A DNA stretch of 64,000 nt from Duganella aquatilis (GTDB lineage Bacteria > Pseudomonadota > Gammaproteobacteria > Burkholderiales > Burkholderiaceae_D): contig NZ_WKJL01000007.1 in NCBI RefSeq assembly GCF_009674565.1, positions 62,001 to 126,000 of the forward strand, in the 5' to 3' direction. Both the position numbers and the translations under genes were made by a program. This document shows positions 15,993-25,015 of the stretch, piece after piece; within the stretch, counting starts at the first letter, position 1, and each line of letters starts with the position of its first letter. A model generated the notes under the pieces. The model searched no databases. It was not told the origin of the DNA and saw only the letters and a list, made by a program, of their open reading frames with translations.

Positions 15993-18588
15993 GCAGCGCC
16001 GCCAGTTGCTGCGGCGGCAGCGGACGGCTGAACAGATAGCCCTGCATCTCGTCGCAGCCGTTCTCGCGCAGGAAGCTGCGCTGCTGCTCGGTTTCCACGC
16101 CTTCCGCAATCACCCGCAGCTTGAGGCGGTGCGCCAGGCCGATGATGGAACTGGCGATCGCCTCGTCGCCGCTGCTGCGTCCCAGGTCGCGCACGAAGGA
16201 CTTGTCGATCTTCAGTGTCGAGATCGGGAACGACTTCAGCGCCGACAGGCTGGAATAGCCCGTGCCGAAATCGTCGATCGACAGCGATACGCCCATCGCC
16301 CGCACCTCGGCCATCTTGGCCACGGCCTGCTGCAGGTCGCGCATGATCACGCCTTCGGTCACCTCCAGTTCCAGCCAGTCCGGCGTCAGGCCGCTGTCGT
16401 CCAGCGCCCGCTGCACGCGCTGCACCAGCTGCGGATCTTCGAACTGGCGCGGCGACACGTTGACCGAAATGCGCAACGGCGCAATGCCGGCCTGCTGCCA
16501 GGCGCGGTTCTGCGCGCAGGCGCTGCGCAGCACCCAGTCGCCCAGCGCCACGATCATGCCGCTCTCCTCGGCCAGCGGGATGAAGCGGTCCGGCCCGATC
16601 ACGCCATGTTCGGGATGGTCCCAGCGCACCAGCGCCTCGACGCCGAACACGCGGCCCGTGTGCAGGTCCACCTTGGGCTGGTACACCAGGCGGAACTGGC
16701 CGTCGTCCAGCGCGCTGCGCAGGCCTTCCAGCAGCACCAGCTTTTCCTCGATGCTGCTGTTCATTTCGCGGGTGTAGAACTGGCAGTTGTTCTTGCCCAG
16801 CTCCTTGGCGCGGTACATCGCCGCGTCGGCGTTCATCAGCAGCGTTTCCGGGTCGCCGCCGTCGTTCGGATACACCGCCACACCGATGCTGCAGCTGACC
16901 TGCACATCCTGCCCGCTGACGCTGACCGACTGCAGCACCGCCTCGCGCACGCGCTCCAGCACCGGCGCCGCGTCGACCGCCGATCCCGGCTCGTTCAGCA
17001 GCAGCACGAATTCGTCGCCGCCGAAGCGGCCCACGGTGTCGCTGGCGCGCAGGCAGCCGGCCATGCGCTCGGCCACCACTTTCAGCAGTTCGTCGCCGGC
17101 GTTGTGGCCCAGGCCATCGTTCACCAGCTTGAAGCCATCGAGGTCGATGAAGGCCACCAGCACCGAGCCGCCGCCGCGCCGCGCCTGCGCGATGGTGTGC
17201 TCCAGGCGGTCGGCGATCAGGATGCGGTTGGGCAGGCCGGTCAGCGTGTCGTGGTGCGCCAGGTGCAGCATGCGCTCCTCGGCCAGCTTGCGCTCCGAGA
17301 TGTCGCGCACGATGGCGACGATGCCGCCCTCCACCGCCACCACCTGCTGGTGCAGCCAGCGCCCGCCCAGTTGCGGCACCGTGCTTTGCCACTCCTGTTC
17401 ATGCATGCCGCCGACGCGCATCACCTGGATCAGGTGCTTCAGCATGCCGTTGTGGCGCGCGTCCGGTATCAGTTCGCACATGGTGGTGCTGCACAGTTCT
17501 TCCCGGCTGCGGCCCATCATCTGCGCGGCGCGCTGGTTGGCGTCGACGATCTTGAAGTCGACGATCACGTCGTATTCGTCATGCAGCTCGCGCATCAGGA
17601 AGAAGGCGTCCAGGCTGGCCGCCGACGCCGCCGCATAGGTTTCCTGCGCGCGCCGCATCCTGGCGCGGTTGCGCGCGCCCTGCCAGGACCACAGCCAGAG
17701 CAGCCCGGTGAGCAGCACCAGGCCGCCGCTGAGAATCACGCCTTCCCACAATTTTTCGCGGCGCTGGCGCTCGAAGCCGGCCATCAGCTCCGTCTCGTCC
17801 AGCCCCACCAGCACATTCAGCGCGATGCCGTGCAGTTCGCGCATGCCGCTGTACTTGCCGCCGATCTGGTTTTCGATTTCGCCGTCGGCGCTGCCGAGAC
17901 GCTGGCCGAACGACATTTTGTCGCCGGTGCGCAGCGCGCGCACCACGCCGTCCGTGCCCACCAGGCCCAGCATGCCGCGCTCGCCGAGACGGCTGCGCTC
18001 ATAGCTGCTGGTGAAATACGCCGGATCGGTTTCGACGATGACGATGCCGGCGAAGTTGCCGTCGGCGTCGTCCAGCCGGCGCGTGAAGTGCAAATGCCAT
18101 TCACTGTTGGCGGCGTCGCGCAGTACCTGGCTGACAAAGGTGGCGCCGCTGTCGCGCTCCTGGTGGAACTTGAAGTAACCCTGGTCGGCCACCGAAATCG
18201 ACAGCGCGCGCGGATGGCTGGCCACCGTCATGCCGTTGCGGTCGACGATGCTGACCACGAACACCACGCCCGGCGGCAGCAGGCCTTCGCGGCCCAGCTC
18301 CGGCAAGGCGCCCAGCGCGCCCTTGCGCTCCACCGCATACTTCACCATGCGCAGCGTCTGGTCGATGCCGTCGATGCTGCGCGCCACCTGCGCCTCGTAG
18401 GTGCCCAGCATTTCGTGCAGCGAGTCGCTGGCCGATTCCTGCGCATGTTCGCGCTCGGCGTCGATCTCGTGGAAAGTCACCACCCAGATCGCCACCAGCA
18501 GCAGCAGCGCAAACAGCGGCAGCGAAACGTGCGTGTCCAGGCCGCGGCGCGACCAGCGCGCGCGCAGCGATTCCTTGTTGGCGTTCAT
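15949..18588 (-). CDS. Membrane dCache-PAS-GGDEF-EAL cyclic-di-GMP protein
   Basis: 879 residues. Two transmembrane helices (about 20-40 and 285-305) enclose a large periplasmic dCache-type sensor. A PAS domain (about 330-435, with its C-terminal DISERK linker) leads to a GGDEF domain with intact GGDEF at 523-527 and an EAL domain with intact EAL at 651-653, DDFGTGYSSL and EGVETE. Both c-di-GMP synthesis and hydrolysis residues look complete, so it may be bifunctional. It is the third gene of a tight operon after an outer-membrane porin and a periplasmic binding protein (4-base overlap with the latter), which suggests that the binding protein feeds a signal into the dCache sensor. Confidence 0.93.
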   Translation of the reverse strand: MNANKESLRARWSRRGLDTHVSLPLFALLLLVAIWVVTFHEIDAEREHAQESASDSLHEMLGTYEAQVARSIDGIDQTLRMVKYAVERKGALGALPELGREGLLPPGVVFVVSIVDRNGMTVASHPRALSISVADQGYFKFHQERDSGATFVSQVLRDAANSEWHLHFTRRLDDADGNFAGIVIVETDPAYFTSSYERSRLGERGMLGLVGTDGVVRALRTGDKMSFGQRLGSADGEIENQIGGKYSGMRELHGIALNVLVGLDETELMAGFERQRREKLWEGVILSGGLVLLTGLLWLWSWQGARNRARMRRAQETYAAASAASLDAFFLMRELHDEYDVIVDFKIVDANQRAAQMMGRSREELCSTTMCELIPDARHNGMLKHLIQVMRVGGMHEQEWQSTVPQLGGRWLHQQVVAVEGGIVAIVRDISERKLAEERMLHLAHHDTLTGLPNRILIADRLEHTIAQARRGGGSVLVAFIDLDGFKLVNDGLGHNAGDELLKVVAERMAGCLRASDTVGRFGGDEFVLLLNEPGSAVDAAPVLERVREAVLQSVSVSGQDVQVSCSIGVAVYPNDGGDPETLLMNADAAMYRAKELGKNNCQFYTREMNSSIEEKLVLLEGLRSALDDGQFRLVYQPKVDLHTGRVFGVEALVRWDHPEHGVIGPDRFIPLAEESGMIVALGDWVLRSACAQNRAWQQAGIAPLRISVNVSPRQFEDPQLVQRVQRALDDSGLTPDWLELEVTEGVIMRDLQQAVAKMAEVRAMGVSLSIDDFGTGYSSLSALKSFPISTLKIDKSFVRDLGRSSGDEAIASSIIGLAHRLKLRVIAEGVETEQQRSFLRENGCDEMQGYLFSRPLPPQQLAALLTTGSAPRSLPAAA

Positions 18589-19019
18589 GGCGTCACCTGT
18601 ATGGCTTTGACGCTGGCATCCAGCGCCGACTTGTCGATGTAGGCGATCATGGCCGGATTGTCCGCCACCAGCTTGCGCACCGCGACGCTGCCGGACAATT
18701 CGCGCGGCGGCTGGCCGCGTCCCGTGAACACCATTTTGGACCAGTAAGCTTTCATCAGCGCCGGCGTGCGCGCCGCCACCGTGTTGTAGAAGTCGTTGCG
18801 CAGCGCGCTGCCCAGCGGCAGGTCAAGCGCGACCGCCTCGGCGCCGCCGGGGAAGCGGCCGCTCTGGCCGAGGAAGATGGCCGCCACCTGCTCCGTGCGC
18901 AGCGTGCTGACGGGATTCCTGGCCGAGACGATTACCACGAATTCGGCGCCGCTGGCCATGCCGCTGCACAGCAGGCACACCGCAAGACACCAGCGTAGAC
19001 GGGACAGGAGCTTGAACAT
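18585..19019 (-). CDS. Periplasmic phosphate-binding-like (PstS-type) protein, short
   Basis: 144 residues with a signal peptide (about 1-24, ending ASGA). The mature part (FVVIVSARNPVSTLRTEQVAAIFLGQSGRFPGG, then FYNTVAARTPALMKAYWSKMVFTGRGQPPREL and VADNPAMIAYIDKSAL) is typical of the short PstS-like family often annotated as phosphate ABC transporter substrate-binding protein. No ABC permease or ATPase is nearby, and it is about half the length of true PstS, so a sensory rather than transport role is likely. It starts two bases after the porin stop and overlaps the GGDEF-EAL start (ATGA). Confidence 0.85.
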   Translation of the reverse strand: MFKLLSRLRWCLAVCLLCSGMASGAEFVVIVSARNPVSTLRTEQVAAIFLGQSGRFPGGAEAVALDLPLGSALRNDFYNTVAARTPALMKAYWSKMVFTGRGQPPRELSGSVAVRKLVADNPAMIAYIDKSALDASVKAIQVTP

Positions 19020-19021
19020 GG

Positions 19022-20284
19022 TCAGAACACGCAATCCAGGACGACACTGACCACGGCCACCGGATGGCCCGAGCGGAAGCCCGGCTGGACGTTGATGAAG
19101 GTGCCGGTCGAGCCCTGCTGCGGCATGATGCGGTCGTATTGCAGCTTCAGCGCGTAGTTGGGATGCAGGTCCCAGCGCACGCCGGCGCCGGCGGTGTCCT
19201 GGCGCGGGATCGCCGCCAGCAACTGGTTCAAGCCGCTGTTGAGCTGCCGGCCCACCAGCGCCTGCCGCGCCGGCAGCTGGCCGACATCCAGCCCGGCGAC
19301 GCTGGTCTGCATGTTCGGCCGCGACACCGAGTACAGCAGGTAAGGCGTCAGGTCGCGATGGCGGTAGCCGGCGCTGAGATAGGCGACGGTCTTGTCGCCC
19401 AAATAGGAGCGCGCGTTGAAGCGGCCGATCTCGCCCATGGCGAACCAGCGCCCCGGATCATAGGTGAAGCCGAGCGTGGCGACATACGCATGCTTGGCGC
19501 GCAGCTCGTAGCGGTCCGCCAGTTCGCCGCCCTGGTCGCCATACTGGCGCAGGCCGTCGAACAGCGCGCGCGCGATGTCGACGCTGAGGTCCGCGCGCAG
19601 CATGCTGGCACGCAGCGTCAAGGCGCCGGCGGTGGTGGTGTTGGACAGGCCGGCCAGGCCATGCGCCTGCGCCCGCGCGCCCGGCGTGGCCGGCACGTCG
19701 GCACGGCCGTAGAACAACTGGGTCAGGTTGCTGGCGTCGCCGGACTGCCAGCGGTAGCTGAGGTCCGCGCCGTCGCTGCTGGACAGCGGAATCGCGCCGT
19801 ACAGCTCCACCGGCGGCCGCACCCACGGCAAGGCGTAACCGACCTTGCGGTAGTCGCCGGCCAAAAACAGCGGCAGCGTGATGCGGCCGGCGCGCATGGT
19901 CAGATCCGGCGTGGCCTGGTACTGCAGATACGCCCATTGCACGGTCGGCGCATAGCCGTTGGTCAGCGTGCGTTCGGACAGCAGCTGCACCACCGCCGAC
20001 CAGTGGCTGTCCAGCGTCACGCCGGCGCGCACGCCCACGCGGCTGTCCACCGTCGCGCTCCACTGATGGCTGTAGCCGGCCGCGCCCGGACTGAGGACGT
20101 TGGCCGTGAAGTCGGCCTGGTCGCCGTTGCTGCGCGCCGCGCCCAGCGTGCCGAAGCCGCCGAAGTTCCAGCGCGACGCGCCCTCGTCCGCGCCGCCCGC
20201 AGGTTCGCCTGCCAGGGCTGCACAGCAGCTCAGCATCGTCACGGCGGCCACGGCGGCGCGCTTGGGCGAGAGGTTTACGGTCAT
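19022..20284 (-). CDS. Outer-membrane porin-like beta-barrel protein
   Basis: 420 residues. A signal peptide (about 1-25, ending AALAG) is followed by alternating strands with many aromatic residues, beginning WNFGGFGTLGAARSNGD, and the chain ends in a C-terminal Phe (VVLDCVF), the outer-membrane insertion signature. The pattern is of porin-like proteins seen beside PstS-like and GGDEF genes, not of TonB receptors (no plug domain). It is the first gene of the porin / binding-protein / GGDEF-EAL operon. Specificity is unknown. Confidence 0.85.
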   Translation of the reverse strand: MTVNLSPKRAAVAAVTMLSCCAALAGEPAGGADEGASRWNFGGFGTLGAARSNGDQADFTANVLSPGAAGYSHQWSATVDSRVGVRAGVTLDSHWSAVVQLLSERTLTNGYAPTVQWAYLQYQATPDLTMRAGRITLPLFLAGDYRKVGYALPWVRPPVELYGAIPLSSSDGADLSYRWQSGDASNLTQLFYGRADVPATPGARAQAHGLAGLSNTTTAGALTLRASMLRADLSVDIARALFDGLRQYGDQGGELADRYELRAKHAYVATLGFTYDPGRWFAMGEIGRFNARSYLGDKTVAYLSAGYRHRDLTPYLLYSVSRPNMQTSVAGLDVGQLPARQALVGRQLNSGLNQLLAAIPRQDTAGAGVRWDLHPNYALKLQYDRIMPQQGSTGTFINVQPGFRSGHPVAVVSVVLDCVF

Positions 20285-20615
20285 ACAACTCCTGTTATCG
20301 TCATCGGCACCCCACTGTCAGCGCGCGTACGCGCAGACGCTCACCGCATGCGGGCAGCGTCTGATTTTCACTGAGTGGGAAGGGGTTCGGCGTCAGGCCG
20401 GCTCATGGAGGCCGCTACTGCTGCGCGAAGGCACAAGGCTGGGGTGCCGTACGAAAGAACTTATTCGGATACATGAACTTTATACTGCATTAAAGCAACT
20501 GTCGATACCTTAAAGCAATATACCGAAAGATTCTCTCCAAAAATCACATTTTAAGATAGGCGATTGATAACTTCAATGTCGAAACAGCCACATTCCTGTT
20601 GCCGTTTCCGCCATC
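20285..20615. other. Gene-free stretch with 20-base-spaced direct repeats
   Basis: About 330 bases without a credible gene between the porin operon start and the 3' end of a hybrid kinase gene. TTAAAGCAA occurs at 20490-20498 and again at 20510-20518, exactly 20 bases apart (two helical turns), in an AT-richer part. This suits a dimeric activator site or a promoter-proximal repeat for the minus-strand porin operon, about 205 bases upstream of its start. Nothing else is recognised. Confidence 0.4.
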
Positions 20616-23420
20616 TTATGGTTGCGCCAATGCGCTGACCAGCTTGTCCAGGCTGTACGGTTTCAGCAGGAACTGCGCGCGTTCCAGCGCCGCGCTCGGA
20701 TGCTGGCCGCTGGCGTAGATGATGCGCAGCGCCGGCTGCGCGGCGCGCGCCTGCGCCGCCAGCACCTCGCCGGACATGTCGGGTAGCGAGATATCGGTCA
20801 GCATGATGTCCACCGCGTGCTGTTGCAGCAGCGCCAGCGCGGTGGCGGCGTCGTTGGCGGCGAACACCGTATGGCCCAGCAGTTCCAGCAGCTCGGCGGT
20901 GGTTTCGCACAGTTCCGGCTCGTCCTCCACCAGCAGGATGCGCGCCGCACCCGGCTGCGCCTCCGACGCGGCGGCCTGCATGGCCTGCGCATCGCCGGCG
21001 GTCTGCGCCTGCTGCTGGCGGTTGCCCAGCACATGGCGCACCTTGCGCGCCAGCGCCTCGCGCGTGTACGGCTTGCCCAGCAGGTCGACGCCCGCATCCA
21101 GCCGCCCGCCGTGGACGATGGCGTTTTCGGTGTAGCCGGAGGTGAACAGCACCGCCATGCCGGGCTGGCGCTCGCGCGCCTTGCGCGCCAGGTCCGGGCT
21201 GCGCAGCGGGCCCGGCATCACCACGTCGGTGAACAGCAGGTCGATCTGCATGCCGCTGTCGATGATGCTGAGGGCGCTGGCGGCGTCGTTCGCCTTCAGC
21301 ACCTGGTAACCCAGCTCGGTGAGCAGCTCGACCACGGTGGCGCGCACGCCCTCGTCGTCTTCCGCCACCAGGATGGTTTCCTTGCCGCCGACCACGGCGC
21401 GCGCTTCCGGCTGCGGCGCCGCGTCTTCCGCCTCGGTGGAGCGCGGCAGGTACAGTTTGACGCAGGTGCCGTTGCCCGGCTCGCTGTAGATCTTGACGTG
21501 GCCGCCGGACTGCCGCGCGAAGCCGTACACCATCGACAGTCCCAGGCCGCTGCCCTTGCCTTCCGGCTTGGTGGAGAAGAACGGGTCGAAGGCCTGCGCC
21601 ATCACTTCCGGCGTCATGCCGCTGCCGGTGTCGCTGACGGCGATCATCACGTACTGGCCGGCCTGCAGCTCGGGATGCGCATTGACGTAGGCGTCGTCCA
21701 GGTAGGCGTTGCCCACCTCGATGGTCAGCTGGCCGGCGCCGTTCATCGCATCGCGCGCGTTGATGCACAGGTTGAGCACCGCGTTTTCCACCTGCGCGGT
21801 GTCGATCAGGGTATTCCACAAGCCGCCGGAAATCACCATCTCCACTTCGATCTCCTCGCCCAGGCTGCGGCGCAGCATGTCTTCCATGCCGGTGATGAAG
21901 CGGCCGATCTTGACCACGCGCGGATCGAGCGCCTGGCGGCGGCCGAAGGCCAGCAGGTAGCTGGCCAGCTTGGCGCCGCGCGTGACGCCGGCCAGCGCAT
22001 TGTCCAGCCGCCGCTCGGCGCGCGCATTGCCGCTGATGTCGCCGGCCAGCAGTTGCAGGTTGCCGGAGATGACCTGCAGCAGATTGTTGAAGTCATGCGC
22101 CACGCCGCCGGTCAGCTTGCCGATCGCCTCCATCTTCTGCGATTGCTGCAAGGCTGCCGCCGTGCGCCGCATCTCTTCCGCCGCCGCCCGTTCGGCGGTG
22201 ATGTCGCGGCCCACCGCGTGGACGTAGCGCGAATCCGGCGCCGCCGTCCACGACAGGATGGCGTAGCCGCCGCCCTTGCGCCGCGTGCGGTTCTCGAACT
22301 TGAAGGTGGTGGCGCCACCGGCCAGCGCCGCCATCTCCAGCTGCGACGCCTCCATATCGTCCGGATGGATCAGCGTGTACAGCGAGGTACCCACCACCTC
22401 GGACGCCTCCCAGCCCAGCAGCCGCGTAAAGGCCGGATTGATGGCGGTGATCCAGCCTTCCAGCTCCGCCACCAGCATCACGTCGGTGGAGTACTGCCAC
22501 ATGCGGTCGCGCTCCGCGGTGCGCGCGTTGACCTGCTGCTGCAGCATGGCGGCGGTCGACTTCTGGTCCTGGATATCGGTGTTGGTGCCGACCCAGCGCT
22601 GCACCACGCCGTGTTCATCGAAGATGGGCAGCGCGCGCACCAGGTGCCAGCGCCAGGCGCCGTCCGCGCGGCGGATACGGAATTCGGTTTCGTAGGTCTG
22701 GCCGGCGGCGACGGCGGCGAACCACAGCGGCGAAGAGGCCTCGCGGTCGTCCTCGTGCACCAGCTGTCGCCAGCGGTCGCGGTCCAGCTCTCCGGCCGGC
22801 GTGCCGGTGTAGCGGTAGACCTGCTCGTTGAACCAGTCGACGATGCCGTCGGCGCCCGAGGTCCACACCTGGCTGGGCATGGCCTGTGCCAGCGTGCGGA
22901 AGGTGTTTTCGCTGGCGCGCAGCCGGTCGCTCTCGTCGCGCAGCGCTCGTTCGGCCTTGACCTTGCCCGAGGTCTCGATGACGATCGCCATCACGCCCAC
23001 CGGCGTGCCATCTTCATTGAGGATAGGCGAATAGTCGAGGTTCATCCACACCTGTTCCGGCTTGCCGGTGCGGTGCAGCGTCAGCTCCTGGTCCACATAG
23101 GCCAGCGTGCCGCCGGCCAGGCCGACTTTCAGCACGTTGTCGTTGAAGTCCGCCACCTCCGGCCAGCCCTCGCGCACATTGGAGCCGAGCAGCGTCGGAT
23201 GGCGGCCGCCGGCGAACACGGAATAGGCGTCGTTATAGATCATCACCCCCGGCTCGCCCCACAGCGTGACGATCGGCACCGGTGAACGCAGCACCAGCGC
23301 CACCGTGGTATGCAGCGATTGCGGCCAGCCCGACATCGGCCCCAGCGCGGTCTTACTCCAGTCGAAGGCAGCGATGATGTGTGCGAGTTGGCCGCCGCCT
23401 TGCAGGAATGGATAGTTCAC
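20616..23420 (-). CDS. PAS-rich hybrid histidine kinase with two receiver domains
   Basis: About 934 residues. An N-terminal PAS-like region (FDWSKTALGPMSGWPQSL...) is followed by two PAS/PAC domains, a HisKA domain with His442 in GGVAHDFNNLL, and a HATPase domain (DTGSGMTPEV, GLGLSMVYGF). Two receiver domains follow, with phosphoacceptor Asp732 (FTDVVMPG) and Asp876 (LTDISLPD). No transmembrane helices, so a soluble sensor. The open frame reaches 23576, but that would run through the fur promoter; GTG at 23420 starts just at conserved sequence and is preferred, with moderate certainty. No output regulator is adjacent. It is divergent from fur. Confidence 0.9.
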   Translation of the reverse strand: MNYPFLQGGGQLAHIIAAFDWSKTALGPMSGWPQSLHTTVALVLRSPVPIVTLWGEPGVMIYNDAYSVFAGGRHPTLLGSNVREGWPEVADFNDNVLKVGLAGGTLAYVDQELTLHRTGKPEQVWMNLDYSPILNEDGTPVGVMAIVIETSGKVKAERALRDESDRLRASENTFRTLAQAMPSQVWTSGADGIVDWFNEQVYRYTGTPAGELDRDRWRQLVHEDDREASSPLWFAAVAAGQTYETEFRIRRADGAWRWHLVRALPIFDEHGVVQRWVGTNTDIQDQKSTAAMLQQQVNARTAERDRMWQYSTDVMLVAELEGWITAINPAFTRLLGWEASEVVGTSLYTLIHPDDMEASQLEMAALAGGATTFKFENRTRRKGGGYAILSWTAAPDSRYVHAVGRDITAERAAAEEMRRTAAALQQSQKMEAIGKLTGGVAHDFNNLLQVISGNLQLLAGDISGNARAERRLDNALAGVTRGAKLASYLLAFGRRQALDPRVVKIGRFITGMEDMLRRSLGEEIEVEMVISGGLWNTLIDTAQVENAVLNLCINARDAMNGAGQLTIEVGNAYLDDAYVNAHPELQAGQYVMIAVSDTGSGMTPEVMAQAFDPFFSTKPEGKGSGLGLSMVYGFARQSGGHVKIYSEPGNGTCVKLYLPRSTEAEDAAPQPEARAVVGGKETILVAEDDEGVRATVVELLTELGYQVLKANDAASALSIIDSGMQIDLLFTDVVMPGPLRSPDLARKARERQPGMAVLFTSGYTENAIVHGGRLDAGVDLLGKPYTREALARKVRHVLGNRQQQAQTAGDAQAMQAAASEAQPGAARILLVEDEPELCETTAELLELLGHTVFAANDAATALALLQQHAVDIMLTDISLPDMSGEVLAAQARAAQPALRIIYASGQHPSAALERAQFLLKPYSLDKLVSALAQP

Positions 23421-23530
23421 GGGCAATGAAGGATGATAGGGTTGATGAATTATAGCGTCGTCCTCTACACAAATTCCGCACACCACAGCAAACGTGCATT
23501 GCTTCGGGCATAAATTTCCGCTACCATGGT

Positions 23531-23549
23531 GAGAATAGGAATCATTATC
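23531..23549. promoter_or_regulatory. Fur box upstream of fur
   Basis: GAGAATAGGAATCATTATC matches 15 of 19 positions of the Fur consensus GATAATGATAATCATTATC and ends 12 bases before the fur ATG, so autoregulation by Fur is likely. The site also lies about 110 bases upstream of the divergent hybrid kinase start. Confidence 0.75.
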
Positions 23550-23561
23550 ATATAGAGACAC

Positions 23562-24014
23562 ATGGATATCCCTCAAGAGTTGCGCAAACTCGGCCTGAAA
23601 GCCACCCTGCCCCGGCTACGCATCCTGCAGCTGTTCCAGGAATCGAAGAGCAAGCACCTGAGCGCAGATGACGTCTACCGCCTGCTGCACGACGAGAATA
23701 TCGACATGGGCCTGGCCACGGTCTACCGCGTGCTGATGCAGTTTGCCGACGCCGGCATCCTGATCCGCCGCCATTTCGAGTCGGTGGCGTCGGTGTTCGA
23801 GCTGAATGAAGGCAGCCACCACGATCACCTGATCTGCACCAACTGCGGCCGCATGGAGGAATTCCTCGACGCCGAAATCGAACAGCGCCAGGAAGCCGTG
23901 GCGGCCGAACGCAACTTCGTGCTGCACGAGCACTCGCTGTCGCTGTACGGTTTTTGCGGCGACTGCGCCGCCAGCATCAAGCCGATGGGCGGCAAGAAGC
24001 TGCGGCGTTCCTGA
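23562..24014 (+). CDS. fur: Ferric uptake regulator
   Basis: A 150-residue metal-dependent repressor of iron genes. The winged helix (residues 1-85) contains TLPRLRILQLFQ and the DNA-reading segment MGLATVYRVL. The dimerisation domain has the metal-site motif HHDHLICTNCG (residues ~86-96) with the first CxxC, and the second CxxC follows in GFCGDCAAS near the C-terminus. All features are those of genuine Fur, not Zur or PerR, though subfamily is by pattern only. A Fur box lies just upstream. The last 38 bases overlap the convergent LysR gene. Confidence 0.95.
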   Translation: MDIPQELRKLGLKATLPRLRILQLFQESKSKHLSADDVYRLLHDENIDMGLATVYRVLMQFADAGILIRRHFESVASVFELNEGSHHDHLICTNCGRMEEFLDAEIEQRQEAVAAERNFVLHEHSLSLYGFCGDCAASIKPMGGKKLRRS

Positions 24015-24894
24015 ACAGGTCTTCGATAAAGTCGACGAAGACCTTGATCCTGGCGGCGCGCTGGTGCCGCTGCGGATACAGCACAGACACATCCGGCCCC
24101 GCCGCCTGCCACGGCTCCAGCAACGGCAGCAGAGCGCCGCTGCGCAGCGGCGCCGCCAGCGACACTGACAGATGCTGGATGATGCCGCCGCCTTGCAGCG
24201 CCATCTCGATCAGCGATTCCACGTGGTCCATCGCCACCGCGCCGCGCGGCGTGGCGGTGAACGGCTGGCCGTCCTGCTGGAAGGCCCATGGCCGCAGCTG
24301 GCGCGCCTTGGGATAGACGAAGTTCAGGCACGGCAGCCGGTCCAGGTCATCCGGATGCTGCGGCCGGCCATGGCGGGCGATGAAGTCCGGCGAGGCACAG
24401 CAGATGTAGCGGTTGTGGAAGATGCTGCGGCCGATCAGCGCGGAATCCGACAGTTCGCCGATGCGCAGCATCACGTCCACGCCTTCGTCGACCATGTCGA
24501 TCAGGCGGTCGCTGGCCGTCAGCCGCACGCTGAGTTCCGGATGGGCGGCCAGGAAGCGCGGCAGCGCCGGCGCCACGTAAAGCCGCAGCAGGATGCCGGG
24601 CATGTCAACCCGCAGGCTGCCGCGCGGCGCGTGCAGCGAATCGCTCATGCCCGCCTCCAGCTCGTCCATGTCGACCAGCAGGCGGCGCGCCTGTTCGATG
24701 CAGCGGCGGCCGTCGTCGGTCAGCGACATGCTGCGCGTGGTGCGGTTCAGCAGCTTGACGCCGAAGTGCGCTTCCAGCACACCGATTTGATGCGTGACCG
24801 AAGAGGTGGAAATCCCCAGCCGGGCCGCCGCGCGGCTAAAGCCTCCCGTATCGACCACCGCGCAAAACACCTTCAGCGCATCCAACCTGTCCAT
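23977..24894 (-). CDS. LysR family transcriptional regulator
   Basis: 305 residues. The N-terminal helix-turn-helix is typical (LKVFCAVVDTGGFSRAAARLGISTSSVTHQIGVLEAHFG...LLNRTTRSMSLTDDG), with the effector domain from about residue 92. It is divergent from a zinc-free alcohol dehydrogenase / quinone oxidoreductase gene, the likely target. It resembles the LysR subgroup that controls nearby oxidoreductases and efflux in Proteobacteria. Its 3' end overlaps fur on the other strand. Confidence 0.92.
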   Translation of the reverse strand: MDRLDALKVFCAVVDTGGFSRAAARLGISTSSVTHQIGVLEAHFGVKLLNRTTRSMSLTDDGRRCIEQARRLLVDMDELEAGMSDSLHAPRGSLRVDMPGILLRLYVAPALPRFLAAHPELSVRLTASDRLIDMVDEGVDVMLRIGELSDSALIGRSIFHNRYICCASPDFIARHGRPQHPDDLDRLPCLNFVYPKARQLRPWAFQQDGQPFTATPRGAVAMDHVESLIEMALQGGGIIQHLSVSLAAPLRSGALLPLLEPWQAAGPDVSVLYPQRHQRAARIKVFVDFIEDLFRNAAASCRPSA

Positions 24895-25015
24895 TGCGTT
24901 CTCCTTTAGCCCGATTATTCACGATTTCGGGATACTGCGTCCCGGCTTGCCCGGTTTTTCTCCAGGCGTCGCTGCCGCAGAATGGCGCCATCAACTTACT
25001 TCAGGAGCCGTCACC

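Noticed and set aside
16006..18642. An 878-codon plus-strand frame opposite the GGDEF-EAL gene
   Set aside because: Composition is that of antisense frames (His, Arg, Ala, Gln rich) and there is no ribosome site or family pattern.
24910..24931. CCCGA-N12-TCGGG as operator between lysR and the quinone oxidoreductase gene
   Set aside because: Arms of only five GC-rich bases are likely by chance in this genome.
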